NCBI RefSeq assembly: GCF_003957745.1
Contig: NZ_CP020373.1
Coordinates: 4,095,001 to 4,159,000 of the forward strand
Reading direction: 5' to 3'
Length of the DNA: 64,000 nt
Source: Shewanella khirikhana
GTDB taxonomy: Bacteria; Pseudomonadota; Gammaproteobacteria; Enterobacterales; Shewanellaceae
Shown here in pieces: positions 1-7,705 of this stretch (within the stretch, counting starts at the first letter, position 1; every line of letters begins with the position of its first letter). The notes under the pieces were generated by a model, which was given only the letters and a program-made list of their open reading frames with translations, searched no databases and was not told the origin of the DNA. The position numbers were made by a program, and so were the translations under genes.

Positions 1-38
1 CATCCGGTCGCGCTTGGCTCACCGGGTCAGGGCTGCGT

Positions 39-66
39 ATTCTACGCTTTCCTGCTTTCGCGTCAA
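39..66 (-). promoter_or_regulatory. rrn P2: rRNA operon promoter P2
   Basis: On the minus strand a -35 hexamer TTGACG (complement of 61-66) stands exactly 16 bases before a -10 hexamer TAGAAT (complement of 39-44). This is the layout of the P2 promoter of enterobacterial rRNA operons. It lies about 140 bases downstream of an rrn P1 promoter on the same strand. The transcript runs off the left edge, so the 16S gene should begin a few hundred bases outside the window. Motifs are seen directly; the assignment to rrn rests on the paired arrangement. Confidence 0.85.
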
Positions 67-175
67 GCAGTTTTTGCAAACTTTCTTTTCGCGCCGTTGA
101 AACTCGCTTTCGCTCATCTCAACTCCCTTCACAACCCGCTACGCTTAGCGCCGCTTGCCGTGTCAGTGGATGCGC

Positions 176-203
176 ATTATAGGGACACCAAACTTTTGCG
201 CAA
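176..203 (-). promoter_or_regulatory. rrn P1: rRNA operon promoter P1
   Basis: On the minus strand TTGCGC (complement of 198-203), a 16-base spacer and TATAAT (complement of 176-181) are followed by a GC-rich discriminator and the leader CCACTGACACGG, which matches the start region of E. coli rrn P1 transcripts. The stretch upstream (204-255) is A/T rich and could hold an UP element and Fis sites. The 16-base spacer and GC discriminator are typical of promoters controlled by ppGpp and growth rate. Together with P2 this explains the otherwise gene-free first 340 bases. Confidence 0.9.
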
Positions 204-263
204 GGGCTTTTTTGAAGAAAACTTCGGTTTTTATCGCGTTCGTTTATTTTGCGAACTAAAAGC

Positions 264-295
264 ACAAAAAAGGGGCATTTCGCCCCTTTTTTGTG
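264..295 (-). terminator. Terminator after ccoG
   Basis: A GGGGC/GCCCC hairpin with a short ATTT-type loop is flanked by A and T runs on both sides, so it can work in both directions. It lies about 50 bases after the ccoG stop codon and separates ccoG from the rrn promoters. Confidence 0.8.
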
Positions 296-343
296 TGTTG
301 GTTGCATGCCCTGGTGCCTGTTGGCACCTTTTGGCGAACCTGG

Positions 344-1768
344 TTAAGGCCCGAAGAAACGGGTTTCCTGCACGGCTTCGACTTCAGGAACGTCTTCTGC
401 CACTACCCGGATATTGATTTTGGTAATGGGCCGTTTCAACTCCACCGGGTCCACGGCCACACTGACGGGCAGGGTGAGCACTTCACCGGCGTTGACCGAA
501 ACAGTCTGCTCACCAATCCAGCGGTAGTTTGGCAAGCCTTCTACCGACAGACGATAAACGTGGCTCACTTCTGTCTTGTTAAGGATCTTCAGGGTAAAGG
601 TGTTTTCAATCAGGCCACGACTATCCTGACGGTAAAGCGCATTACGGTCGCGGATAACATCAATACGCAGTGGCGAGATGGTCGCTACCAGGCCAACGAA
701 TACCAGCACCATGGCGGTGAGCACCACACCGTAGCCCACCAGCTTGGGCCGCATGACTTTTTCCTGCTTACCCTCAAGCTTATTTTCTGTGGTGTAACTG
801 ATAAGGCCTTTGGCGTAACCCATACGGTCCATGGTCTGATCGCAGGCATCGATACAGGCGCCGCAGTTAATACACTCATACTGCATGCCATTACGGATAT
901 CGATACCGGTTGGGCACACCTGCACACAGAGGTCACAGTCGATACAGTCGCCCAGTCCCATTTCTTTAGGGTCAGCTTTACGTGAACGTGGACCACGGGT
1001 TTCGCCTCGGGCCGCGTCATAACCCACAATAAAGGTGTTCTTGTCGAACATGGCTGCCTGGAAGCGGGCGTAAGGGCACATGTGGATACACATGATTTCC
1101 CGCATCCAACCAGCATTACCGTAAGTGGCGAAGGTAAAGAAGATGACCCAGAAGTAGACGCCACCGCTGGCATTGAGTGTCAGCACATCGAGATAGAGCT
1201 CGCGGGTTGGCACAAAATAGGAAACAAACGTGGTGGCGGTGAGGAAGGATATCAGCAGCCAGCTGGCATGCTTGGCGGTTTTGCGCCAGGTCTTATCGAA
1301 GTTCCATGGCATCTGGTCCATTTTGATCCGCTTGTTGCGCGGGCCTTCGAGTTTTTCTTCAAACCAGATAAAGATAAAGGTCCACACGGTTTGCGGACAG
1401 GTATAGCCGCACCAGACCCGGCCAAGGTAGGTAGTCACAAAGAACAGACCAAAGGCGGCAATCATAAACAGCGCCGCCAGCAACGTCAGATCCTGAGGCC
1501 AGATGGTCAAACCGAAAATATGAAATTTCTGTTCGGCCAGGTTGAACCAAACGGCTTGCCTATCACCCCATGGGAGCCAGGGCAAGATAAGGAAGAACAA
1601 CATAGCCACCCAACCCATGCGGCGGCGCAGTTTACTCCACAAACCATCCACGGCGCGGACATATATACGGTTTCGCGGGTTGAATCGGTCCGCCTTACCG
1701 GCATCCGGTTGGTGGATTTTGATCCGCTCGGCTTTCGAGTAGTCCTTGTTATTCGAATCTGCGTTCAT
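344..1768 (-). CDS. ccoG: Cytochrome c oxidase accessory protein CcoG (FixG/RdxA family)
   Basis: A 474-residue membrane-bound ferredoxin-like protein. CcoG proteins take part in copper delivery to, or assembly of, the cbb3-type cytochrome c oxidase. Hydrophobic segments lie near residues 52-66, 92-113, 168-186 and 204-217, and another near 330-350. A CGYTCPQTVW motif at 120-129 and a MCPYARFQ motif at 230-237 are family hallmarks. Two 4Fe-4S cysteine sets follow, at C275/278/281/285 and C299/302/305/309. The C-terminal 110 residues look like the periplasmic beta-sandwich of the family. The ccoNOPQ genes are not in this window, so the gene is away from its partners here. A promoter must lie in the gap after 1768, shared with the divergent gene at 1860. 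Confidence 0.93.
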   Translation of the reverse strand: MNADSNNKDYSKAERIKIHQPDAGKADRFNPRNRIYVRAVDGLWSKLRRRMGWVAMLFFLILPWLPWGDRQAVWFNLAEQKFHIFGLTIWPQDLTLLAALFMIAAFGLFFVTTYLGRVWCGYTCPQTVWTFIFIWFEEKLEGPRNKRIKMDQMPWNFDKTWRKTAKHASWLLISFLTATTFVSYFVPTRELYLDVLTLNASGGVYFWVIFFTFATYGNAGWMREIMCIHMCPYARFQAAMFDKNTFIVGYDAARGETRGPRSRKADPKEMGLGDCIDCDLCVQVCPTGIDIRNGMQYECINCGACIDACDQTMDRMGYAKGLISYTTENKLEGKQEKVMRPKLVGYGVVLTAMVLVFVGLVATISPLRIDVIRDRNALYRQDSRGLIENTFTLKILNKTEVSHVYRLSVEGLPNYRWIGEQTVSVNAGEVLTLPVSVAVDPVELKRPITKINIRVVAEDVPEVEAVQETRFFGP

Positions 1769-1859
1769 CTGACAGCCTTTATTACTGCTTTAATATTGCT
1801 CGAAAAGTGGCTTATTATAGCCATATTTATAGTGCACATTCACTCGATTGGACCAAAAG

Positions 1860-2210
1860 ATGAGAGGATGGATTATCCTGGCAGCCCTCGCAGGTGGCTT
1901 ATATTACCTGTATACCGAAACCGACAAGCTTGATGAGCCTATCGCCGAAACCCAGGCGGTGCTGAAAAAAATCGAGCGAAAGCTCGATTCGTTGACCGGT
2001 ACCCAGATCATCAGGGTTGACGGCAGATTGCAGAAACTCAAGGCTGAGATAGGCGAGCGCCTGTCCTCTGCCGAGCTTTCAGAATTTGATGCTGTACTGA
2101 CCGATAAAAACAGTGTGATCGATTTCAAAACCGAATACTGCGGCAGCGCCAATGCCACTCACCCGGTTTTTGATAAAGAAAACCTGCAGTTTATTTGCGA
2201 CAACCTCTGA
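1860..2210 (+). CDS. Small membrane-anchored protein of unknown function
   Basis: About 116 residues. The frame is open from a TTG at 1848, but ATG at 1860 is the better start, with GGA eight bases upstream. The N-terminus (RGWIILAALAGGLYYLY) is a single membrane segment preceded by an arginine. After it comes a charged, helix-forming stretch (DKLDEPIAETQAVLKKIERKLD) that could form a short coiled coil. Two cysteines occur near the C-terminus. I do not recognise the family. It is divergent from ccoG with a 91-base gap. Length, coding character and a clean start support a real gene; function is unknown. Confidence 0.65.
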   Translation: MRGWIILAALAGGLYYLYTETDKLDEPIAETQAVLKKIERKLDSLTGTQIIRVDGRLQKLKAEIGERLSSAELSEFDAVLTDKNSVIDFKTEYCGSANATHPVFDKENLQFICDNL

Positions 2211-2313
2211 TAATTTTTGTCGCCCATCCCATAGCTTTTTCCTTAAAGCATTGACCCAAAACTGACTTGAGCCTAGCCTGTGGCAACTAATCTGAACACA
2301 GGCAGGCTCAGTC

Positions 2314-3216
2314 ATGACCCAAAAAGTTTCTGATAATTTTGATCCAGATCTCTGGACAGAAGTACCCGGTTTTGCATTCGAAGACATTACCTACCACAGA
2401 GCCAAAGATCAGGGCACTGTACGTATCGCCTTCAACCGTCCCGACTGCCTGAATGCCTTCCGCCCCAAAACCGTGGATGAGCTTTACACCGCCCTGGACC
2501 ATGCCCGCCAATGGTCAGACGTAGGCTGCGTACTGCTCACCGGTAATGGCCCGTCCGCCAAAGGCCAGTATTCGTTTTCCTCCGGCGGTGATCAGCGTAT
2601 TCGTGGTAAAGACGGCTACAAGTACGAAGGCGCCGAGCCTGGCAGTGCAGATGTGGCGCGCATGGGCAGACTGCACATTCTCGAAGTGCAGCGGCTTATC
2701 CGCTTTATGCCAAAAGTGGTCATTGCCGTGGTGCCGGGCTGGGCCGTGGGCGGCGGCCACAGTTTGCACGTGGTGTGCGACCTCACTTTAGCGTCCAAAG
2801 AACATGCCGTATTCAAACAAACGGATCCGGATGTGGCCAGCTTCGACTCCGGCTACGGCAGCGCTTATCTGGCCAAGATGGTGGGGCAAAAGCGGGCGCG
2901 GGAAATCTTCTTCCTCGGCTTTAACTACAGTGCCGATGAAGCGGTAGCCATGGGTATGGTCAATCGCAGCATTCCCCATGCCGAGCTTGAAGTGGAAGCA
3001 CTGCGCTGGGCCAAAGAGATTAACTCCAAGTCGCCCACCGCCATGCGCATGCTTAAATACGGCTTTAACCTGCCCGATGACGGCTTGGTCGGCCAGCAAC
3101 TGTTTGCCGGTGAAGCAACCCGCCTGGCCTACGGCACCGATGAGGCCCAGGAAGGTCGCGATGCCTTCCTGGAAAAGCGCGATCAGGATTACAGCAAGTT
3201 CCCCTGGCACTACTGA
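2314..3216 (+). CDS. menB: 1,4-dihydroxy-2-naphthoyl-CoA synthase (MenB), Asp-containing type
   Basis: A 300-residue crotonase-fold enzyme that closes the second ring of menaquinone by converting o-succinylbenzoyl-CoA to 1,4-dihydroxy-2-naphthoyl-CoA. The oxyanion-hole segment PGWAVGGGHSLHVVCDLT is at 141-158. The motif KQTDPDVASFDSGYGSAY at 168-185 and the C-terminal DGLVGQQLFAGEATRLAY and FLEKRDQDYSKFPWHY are MenB hallmarks. Asp178 in FDSGYG occupies the position of the catalytic aspartate of mycobacterial MenB. This puts it in the class that does not need bicarbonate, unlike E. coli MenB. No other men gene is adjacent. A terminator follows 20 bases after the stop. Confidence 0.88.
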   Translation: MTQKVSDNFDPDLWTEVPGFAFEDITYHRAKDQGTVRIAFNRPDCLNAFRPKTVDELYTALDHARQWSDVGCVLLTGNGPSAKGQYSFSSGGDQRIRGKDGYKYEGAEPGSADVARMGRLHILEVQRLIRFMPKVVIAVVPGWAVGGGHSLHVVCDLTLASKEHAVFKQTDPDVASFDSGYGSAYLAKMVGQKRAREIFFLGFNYSADEAVAMGMVNRSIPHAELEVEALRWAKEINSKSPTAMRMLKYGFNLPDDGLVGQQLFAGEATRLAYGTDEAQEGRDAFLEKRDQDYSKFPWHY

Positions 3217-3237
3217 TAGCAGCCAAGCATCCCATCC

Positions 3238-3270
3238 AAGACGCAGCCCCACGCTGCGTCTTTTGTTTTA
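3238..3270 (+). terminator. Terminator after menB
   Basis: A nine-base-pair stem, AAGACGCAG (3238-3246) with CTGCGTCTT (3254-3262), has a seven-base loop and is followed by TTTGTTTT. It is well placed for menB. Confidence 0.85.
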
Positions 3271-3319
3271 ATCGACCCGCTCGTTTACCCCAATTGAACA
3301 ATTTAACTTTACTTGCAAG

Positions 3320-3334
3320 TGATAACCATTATCA
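3320..3334. promoter_or_regulatory. Fur box upstream of the DUF2061 gene
   Basis: TGATAACCATTATCA matches the 7-1-7 Fur inverted repeat TGATAATnATTATCA with a single mismatch, and further A/T sequence extends it on both sides. It is 32 bases before the DUF2061 start codon and downstream of the menB terminator. It should therefore control the small membrane protein and not menB. Confidence 0.8.
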
Positions 3335-3366
3335 TTTAAATTAATTCATCTATGGGGGAAACCACT

Positions 3367-3564
3367 ATGTTAAAGACCATGACCTTTGCCATGCTGCACT
3401 TTGGTGTGGCCTTCAGCATCACCTATCTGCTCACCGGCAGCGTTGTCGTTGGAGGTGCTGTGGCCCTGATAGAGCCCACCATCAACACAGTGGTGTTTTA
3501 CTTCCACGAAAAGGTATGGAAGCGGATTGAAGCAAAAAAGTCCGTACTTTTGATTGAGGCGTAA
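3367..3564 (+). CDS. DUF2061 small membrane protein, probably Fur-regulated
   Basis: About 65 residues. The ATG at 3367 is preferred over the in-frame ATG at 3352, because the GGGGGA ribosome site at 3354-3359 would otherwise lie inside the gene. Two hydrophobic stretches (FAMLHFGVAFSITYLLTG and VVVGGAVALIEPTINTVVFYF) and the ending FYFHEKVWKRIE fit the DUF2061 family of short inner-membrane proteins. The family has no established function. The near-consensus Fur box immediately upstream predicts induction under iron starvation. It appears to be a single-gene unit. Confidence 0.75.
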   Translation: MLKTMTFAMLHFGVAFSITYLLTGSVVVGGAVALIEPTINTVVFYFHEKVWKRIEAKKSVLLIEA

Positions 3565-3771
3565 GCCAGATCAATGCCATATCAAACCAACTAAACTTAT
3601 TACCACCAATAGCTTATCAACCTTAAGTTGAATGTTAATTCATCTCTAATACAACTAACAATTGAGTGAAGAACATTCACACAGCCCAATGTTTCACATT
3701 TGCAAAGAAATGGATTTGACCTTTGCAGTCGAAACAAGCGACAGCTCCGTGTGAATAACATGGAGGTTGGT
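3565..3771. other. AT-rich intergenic region before the lipoprotein pair
   Basis: About 200 bases without a supported gene. It is A/T rich and contains a short inverted repeat GTGAA-N5-TTCAC near 3666. I find no convincing sigma-70 promoter, terminator or structured RNA in it. Confidence 0.4.
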
Positions 3772-4167
3772 TTGGCGCGCACGCTTTCTGTTTCCCTCAG
3801 GTATATAACAGCATCAGTATCGCTGATGCTGCTGAGCGCCTGCACATCTATCAAGATTTACGACGACAACACTGTCAGTGTTGAGCGCTATTTTGGCTTC
3901 CCCATCATCAATGTGACTCCCAATATAGGAGCTATCGCATTGGTGGAGACTAAAGGACTGGGATTTATCTCGACACCCACTGGCACCACCTTGGGATGGG
4001 TAAGTGAACAACTTGCCTCAGTTCCCATAGACGCCAAGTGCCATGTAGTGCTGTGGCTTGAAGATCCGGAGCAATTGGAATTGCTCCTGTCTTTGCTGCA
4101 ACGGCATCAACAATCGTTAGATAACATCTGTATCGCATCCCATGGAGGGACTCAAAATGACAATTAG
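3772..4167 (+). CDS. Uncharacterised lipoprotein, first of a pair
   Basis: A start at the TTG at 3772 gives about 131 residues and is favoured by a perfect GGAGG at 3762-3766, five bases upstream. An ATG at 3760 in the same frame would overlap that site. The N-terminus carries a hydrophobic signal ending in the lipobox LLSAC, so the mature protein would be acylated and exported. The remainder (YFGFPIINVTPNIGAIALVETKGLGF) has no motif I recognise. The stop overlaps the next gene by 11 bases, indicating translational coupling. Base composition is more AT-rich than the neighbouring conserved genes, which may mean acquisition by transfer. Function unknown. Confidence 0.65.
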   Translation: MARTLSVSLRYITASVSLMLLSACTSIKIYDDNTVSVERYFGFPIINVTPNIGAIALVETKGLGFISTPTGTTLGWVSEQLASVPIDAKCHVVLWLEDPEQLELLLSLLQRHQQSLDNICIASHGGTQNDN

Positions 4168-4903
4168 ATCAACCCTGGTAACCTTTGCAGCTTTGACGCT
4201 GATAACGGCCTGCACGCCATTGCAACAGGCTCCCTTAGTGTATTCATCAAAAGTCATTGTCGGCGTGGATGTAAGCGCCAATGCCAACGATGCACAAGGT
4301 GTATCAATCAATCTCGGCGTTAAATCTGTGGATGCTGCCTACGTACCCGTGGCTGTTTCAAAAGAAGGGCAAACAACAATTGATAAATTGGAAGCAACTT
4401 ACGGCAAGCAAACAATAATGCAAACGCTGGAGCAAGTTCCTGGCTCAAAAGCCAAATTCGACAACTTGCTTAAAAGCAAACAAGACCTTACACAAGCAGT
4501 TAATAACAGAGATTCTTTGGCATCATCCAAAGGAATAGCGGATCCCGCCACCCAAAATGCCGAACAAGATGTCATCTTAAAGCAAGCACAGTTAGCCAAA
4601 TCCGAGAAGGACTTCATTGATATGGTGAGCCTACTGCAAACGCCTCGTACAGATGCCATGTCGACATACGGCAGTTTTAGTTCAGAAAGTGGCGGTGCGA
4701 AAGACAATGCCAGTTTAAACGTGGGTAAAGTGTTTTCGACCGGTGTTGCCTCCCAACATTTAACGGAAGCCGTAAAATTATCAGCTATTTATGCAAATCA
4801 GACCCAGTGTTTGGAGCAACAAAATAAACTAATTGCGCTAGCAGATAATGCCGACAAACCTGCACTGGCAAAGCTAGCCATTGAAAACTGCACCCCGAAA
4901 TAA
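4157..4903 (+). CDS. Uncharacterised lipoprotein, second of a pair
   Basis: About 248 residues. ATG at 4157 is chosen because GGAGGG (4144-4149) lies seven bases upstream. A signal peptide ends with the lipobox LITAC near residue 16. The section from about residue 75 to 160 is rich in Lys, Gln, Ala and Asp with few prolines and is likely alpha-helical. No enzyme motif is visible. The gene is translationally coupled to the lipoprotein before it, so the two may act together in the periplasm or at the outer membrane. Function unknown. The terminator just downstream has its T-run on the other strand and so serves glmS. Confidence 0.7.
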   Translation: MTIRSTLVTFAALTLITACTPLQQAPLVYSSKVIVGVDVSANANDAQGVSINLGVKSVDAAYVPVAVSKEGQTTIDKLEATYGKQTIMQTLEQVPGSKAKFDNLLKSKQDLTQAVNNRDSLASSKGIADPATQNAEQDVILKQAQLAKSEKDFIDMVSLLQTPRTDAMSTYGSFSSESGGAKDNASLNVGKVFSTGVASQHLTEAVKLSAIYANQTQCLEQQNKLIALADNADKPALAKLAIENCTPK

Positions 4904-4905
4904 AC

Positions 4906-4929
4906 AAAAAAGCCTCCCCGAGGGGAGGC
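4906..4929 (-). terminator. Terminator after glmS
   Basis: A GCCTCCC/GGGAGGC hairpin (4912-4929) is followed on the minus strand by TTTTTTGTTT. It is placed 20 bases after the glmS stop. The plus side lacks a T-run. Confidence 0.85.
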
Positions 4930-4950
4930 AATACTCGACATACAACTTGG

Positions 4951-6780
4951 TTATTCGACAGTCACTGACTTTGCCAGGTTGCGTGGCTGGTCGACGTCGG
5001 TACCCTTGATCAGGGCCACGTGGTACGACAGCAGCTGCAGCGGAATGGTGTAGATGAGCGGTGCCATAAACTCATCACAATGCGGCACCGGGATCACTTT
5101 CATGGTTTCATCCGAGGCAAATTCAGCGTCTTTGTCGGCAAACACATACATAAGACCGCCGCGGGCGCGCACTTCTTCCACGTTCGACTTTAATTTTTCC
5201 AAAAGCTCGTTATTGGGCGCCACCACAATCACCGGCATATCGGCATCAATCAGCGCCAGCGGGCCGTGCTTGAGCTCGCCGGAAGCGTAGGCTTCGGCGT
5301 GGATGTAGGAGATTTCCTTAAGCTTGAGCGCTCCTTCCATGGCGATGGGGTACTGATCGCCACGGCCGAGGAACAGCGCATGGTGCTTGTCGGCGAAGTC
5401 TTCGGCCAGTGAAGCAATGGCATCATCCAGACCCAGCGCCTGCTCAACCTTGGCCGGCAGTGATTGCAGGCTTTGGGTTAAAGATGATTGCAGCTCAGCA
5501 GACATGCCATTGTTGCGGCCAATCACGGCGGTAAGCATCAACAGACCCGCCAGCTGCACGGTAAAAGCCTTGGTCGAAGCCACGCCGATTTCAGCACCGG
5601 CTTTCATCATGTAAGCCATATCGGATTCACGCACCAGTGACGAGCCGGGCACGTTACAGATGGTCAGGGTAGCCTGATAGCCCATCTCTTTCGCCAGACG
5701 CAGCGCCGCCAGGGTATCGGCGGTCTCGCCGGACTGGGAAATGGTCACCAGCAGGCTGTTGGGGAACAGGTGCGACTTGCGATAGCGAAACTCGGAGGCG
5801 ATTTCCACGTTGCACGACACGCCGGCCCACTGCTCCAGCCAGTAACGGGCAGTCATGCCCGCATGGTAGCTGGTACCACAGGCGATGATTTGCACGTGCT
5901 TGATATCTTTCAAAAGCTCGGCGGCCTTGTCGCCGAAGGCGCTGTCCTGCACCTGCATATTGGCGATACGGCCTTCGAGGGTGCGCGCCAGCGCCCGTGG
6001 CTGCTCATAGATTTCCTTGAGCATATAGTGGCGGTACTCGCCCTTATCGCCGGCATCGTGGGTTACTTCTGACTCTTTGGCTTCGCGCTCAACTTCATTG
6101 CCGTTTACATCGAAGATACGCACGCTGCGGCGCATCACTTCGGCCACATCCCCTTCTTCGAGGAAGGCAAAAGTGCGGGTTACCGGCAGCAGTGCCAGTT
6201 GATCGGAAGCCACAAAGTTTTCGCCCAAACCAAAGCCAATCACCAGCGGGCTGCCACTGCGGGCGACAACCATGCGCTCGGCGTCACGGCGGTCAATCAC
6301 CACAGTGCCGTAAGCGCCTTCGAGCTGCTTCACCGTGGCCTGCACAGCGGCCAGCAGGGTGTCGTGGCTCTTGAGTTCATGGTGCACCAGGTGGCAAATC
6401 ACTTCGGTATCGGTGTCGGAATTGAACTGATAACCCAGGCCCTTTAAGCGCTCACGCAGCTTGGCGTGGTTTTCGATAATGCCATTGTGCACCACGGCGA
6501 TATCGCCCTCGGACTGGTGCGGGTGGGCATTGCGCTCGCTTGGCTCACCATGGGTGGCCCAGCGGGTGTGGGCGATGCCGGTACCACCGGCAAGCGGCGC
6601 TTCGGCCAGTGCATCGGCCAGCTCCTGCACCTTGCCTACGCGGCGGGTACGGTTCATTTCACTGTGGTTGATGATGGCCATACCGGCCGAGTCATAACCA
6701 CGATATTCCAGACGACGCAGGCCCTCGAGCAAAATTTCGGCCACATCCCTTTGCGCCACGGCGCCAACGATTCCACACAT
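4951..6780 (-). CDS. glmS: Glutamine--fructose-6-phosphate aminotransferase (isomerizing)
   Basis: A 609-residue cytoplasmic enzyme making glucosamine-6-phosphate from fructose-6-phosphate and glutamine, the first committed step to UDP-GlcNAc. The N-terminal glutaminase domain begins MCGIVGA, with the catalytic cysteine at position 2 after Met removal, and contains HTRWATHG and the HNGIIEN motif. Two SIS sugar-binding domains follow (CGTSYHAG near 300, SQSGETADT near 350). The C-terminus ends in LAKSVTVE as in E. coli GlmS. It sits 31 bases behind a DeoR-family regulator on the same strand with no terminator between, so the two are probably cotranscribed. glmU, the next enzyme of the pathway present here, is 3.2 kb away. 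Confidence 0.97.
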   Translation of the reverse strand: MCGIVGAVAQRDVAEILLEGLRRLEYRGYDSAGMAIINHSEMNRTRRVGKVQELADALAEAPLAGGTGIAHTRWATHGEPSERNAHPHQSEGDIAVVHNGIIENHAKLRERLKGLGYQFNSDTDTEVICHLVHHELKSHDTLLAAVQATVKQLEGAYGTVVIDRRDAERMVVARSGSPLVIGFGLGENFVASDQLALLPVTRTFAFLEEGDVAEVMRRSVRIFDVNGNEVEREAKESEVTHDAGDKGEYRHYMLKEIYEQPRALARTLEGRIANMQVQDSAFGDKAAELLKDIKHVQIIACGTSYHAGMTARYWLEQWAGVSCNVEIASEFRYRKSHLFPNSLLVTISQSGETADTLAALRLAKEMGYQATLTICNVPGSSLVRESDMAYMMKAGAEIGVASTKAFTVQLAGLLMLTAVIGRNNGMSAELQSSLTQSLQSLPAKVEQALGLDDAIASLAEDFADKHHALFLGRGDQYPIAMEGALKLKEISYIHAEAYASGELKHGPLALIDADMPVIVVAPNNELLEKLKSNVEEVRARGGLMYVFADKDAEFASDETMKVIPVPHCDEFMAPLIYTIPLQLLSYHVALIKGTDVDQPRNLAKSVTVE

Positions 6781-6811
6781 GCTTGTATTTTCCGTAAGGT
6801 CTAAATAACGG

Positions 6812-7576
6812 TTACTGAACGTCTGCCAGATACACCTTCACTCCGTAGGACTCGATAGTGGCCACTGCCTCTTTGGGCAATCTGTTGTCTGTGACCACAC
6901 AGCTGACCTGGCTCCAGGGCAGTTCGAGATTGGGAATGCGCCGGCCTATCTTGTCGGACTCCAGCATGACAATCACCTCCCGCGACACTTCGGCCATCAC
7001 ACGTGACAGGCCAACGAGTTCGTTGAAGGTGGTGGTGCCGCGGCTGAGGTCTATGCCATCGGCACCAATAAACAGTTGATCGAAGTCGTAAGAACGCAGC
7101 ACCTGCTCAGCCACCAGCCCCTGAAAGCTTTCAGAGTGCGGATCCCAGGTGCCGCCGGTCATCAGCAGGGTCGGTTCCTGCTCCAATTCGCGAATGGCAT
7201 TGGCCAGCTGCAGCGAATTGGTCATCACCACCAGCCCGCGACGATGGGCAAGCTCGGGGATAAGCCCCAGAGTGGTGCTGCCATAGTCGATGATGATGCG
7301 GTTATGGTCGCGGATAAGCCCGGCGGCCTCTTTGGCAATGGCGAGCTTCACCGGGGAGATGGCCACCGCCTGAGCATTCAGCTCCTGCGGCAGTGGGATG
7401 GCACCGCCATAACGGCGAAACAGCAGCCCGGCCTTTTCCAGCTCGGCCAAATCCTTGCGAATGGTCACCTCAGAGGTGGCAAACTCGCTCGCCAACTGGT
7501 CGACATTCACCTCACCCTGGGTATTCAGAAGTTCGATAATGCTGCGGCGGCGCTGCTGAGTGTTGCGTTTGGTCAT
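6812..7576 (-). CDS. DeoR-family transcriptional regulator of the glmS operon
   Basis: 254 residues. The N-terminal winged helix-turn-helix (RRRSIIELLNTQGEVNVDQLASEFATS and VTIRKDLAELE) is typical of the DeoR/GlpR family. The remainder is the DeoRC sugar-phosphate-sensing domain, including DYGSTTLGLIPEL and FIGADGIDLSRGTTTF. It is the promoter-proximal gene in front of glmS. The context suggests that it senses an amino-sugar phosphate and controls glmS; this is inference. A palindrome and repeated CGAAA elements at its own promoter are good candidate operators. Confidence 0.85.
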   Translation of the reverse strand: MTKRNTQQRRRSIIELLNTQGEVNVDQLASEFATSEVTIRKDLAELEKAGLLFRRYGGAIPLPQELNAQAVAISPVKLAIAKEAAGLIRDHNRIIIDYGSTTLGLIPELAHRRGLVVMTNSLQLANAIRELEQEPTLLMTGGTWDPHSESFQGLVAEQVLRSYDFDQLFIGADGIDLSRGTTTFNELVGLSRVMAEVSREVIVMLESDKIGRRIPNLELPWSQVSCVVTDNRLPKEAVATIESYGVKVYLADVQ

Positions 7577-7594
7577 CCGTTACGTTCAACTTAA

Positions 7595-7609
7595 CTTTCG
7601 ATTCGAAAG
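7595..7609. promoter_or_regulatory. Palindromic operator candidate for the DeoR-type regulator
   Basis: CTTTCGATTCGAAAG is a perfect 7-1-7 palindrome beginning five bases after the -10 element of the promoter that drives the regulator and glmS. Operators of DeoR-family proteins often carry TTTCG/CGAAA elements, and a further GTTTCGTTTC lies within the promoter spacer. The position predicts autoregulation. Confidence 0.6.
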
Positions 7610-7613
7610 ATAG

Positions 7614-7642
7614 ATTATATAGAAACGAAACAAATTTACCAA
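7614..7642 (-). promoter_or_regulatory. Promoter of the DeoR regulator-glmS operon
   Basis: On the minus strand TTGGTA (complement of 7637-7642), a 17-base spacer and a perfect TATAAT (complement of 7614-7619). Transcription would start near 7607, inside the palindromic operator, and about 30 bases before the regulator's start codon. Confidence 0.75.
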
Positions 7643-7660
7643 GAATGAAATTTAAGCAAC

Positions 7661-7685
7661 GAAAAAGGCAGCCAAACGGCTGCCC
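7661..7685 (-). terminator. Terminator after the siderophore receptor gene
   Basis: The stem GGCAGCC/GGCTGCC (7667-7684) has an AAAC loop in plus-strand terms and is followed on the minus strand by TTTTTCG. It lies 20 bases after the receptor stop and directly upstream of the regulator promoter. Confidence 0.85.
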
Positions 7686-7705
7686 TGATGAAAAAGCGGA
7701 ACGAC

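Noticed and set aside
97..417. Apparent short protein over the first 400 bases
   Set aside because: The stretch holds rrn promoters and the ccoG terminator, and it runs into ccoG antisense; no ribosome site.
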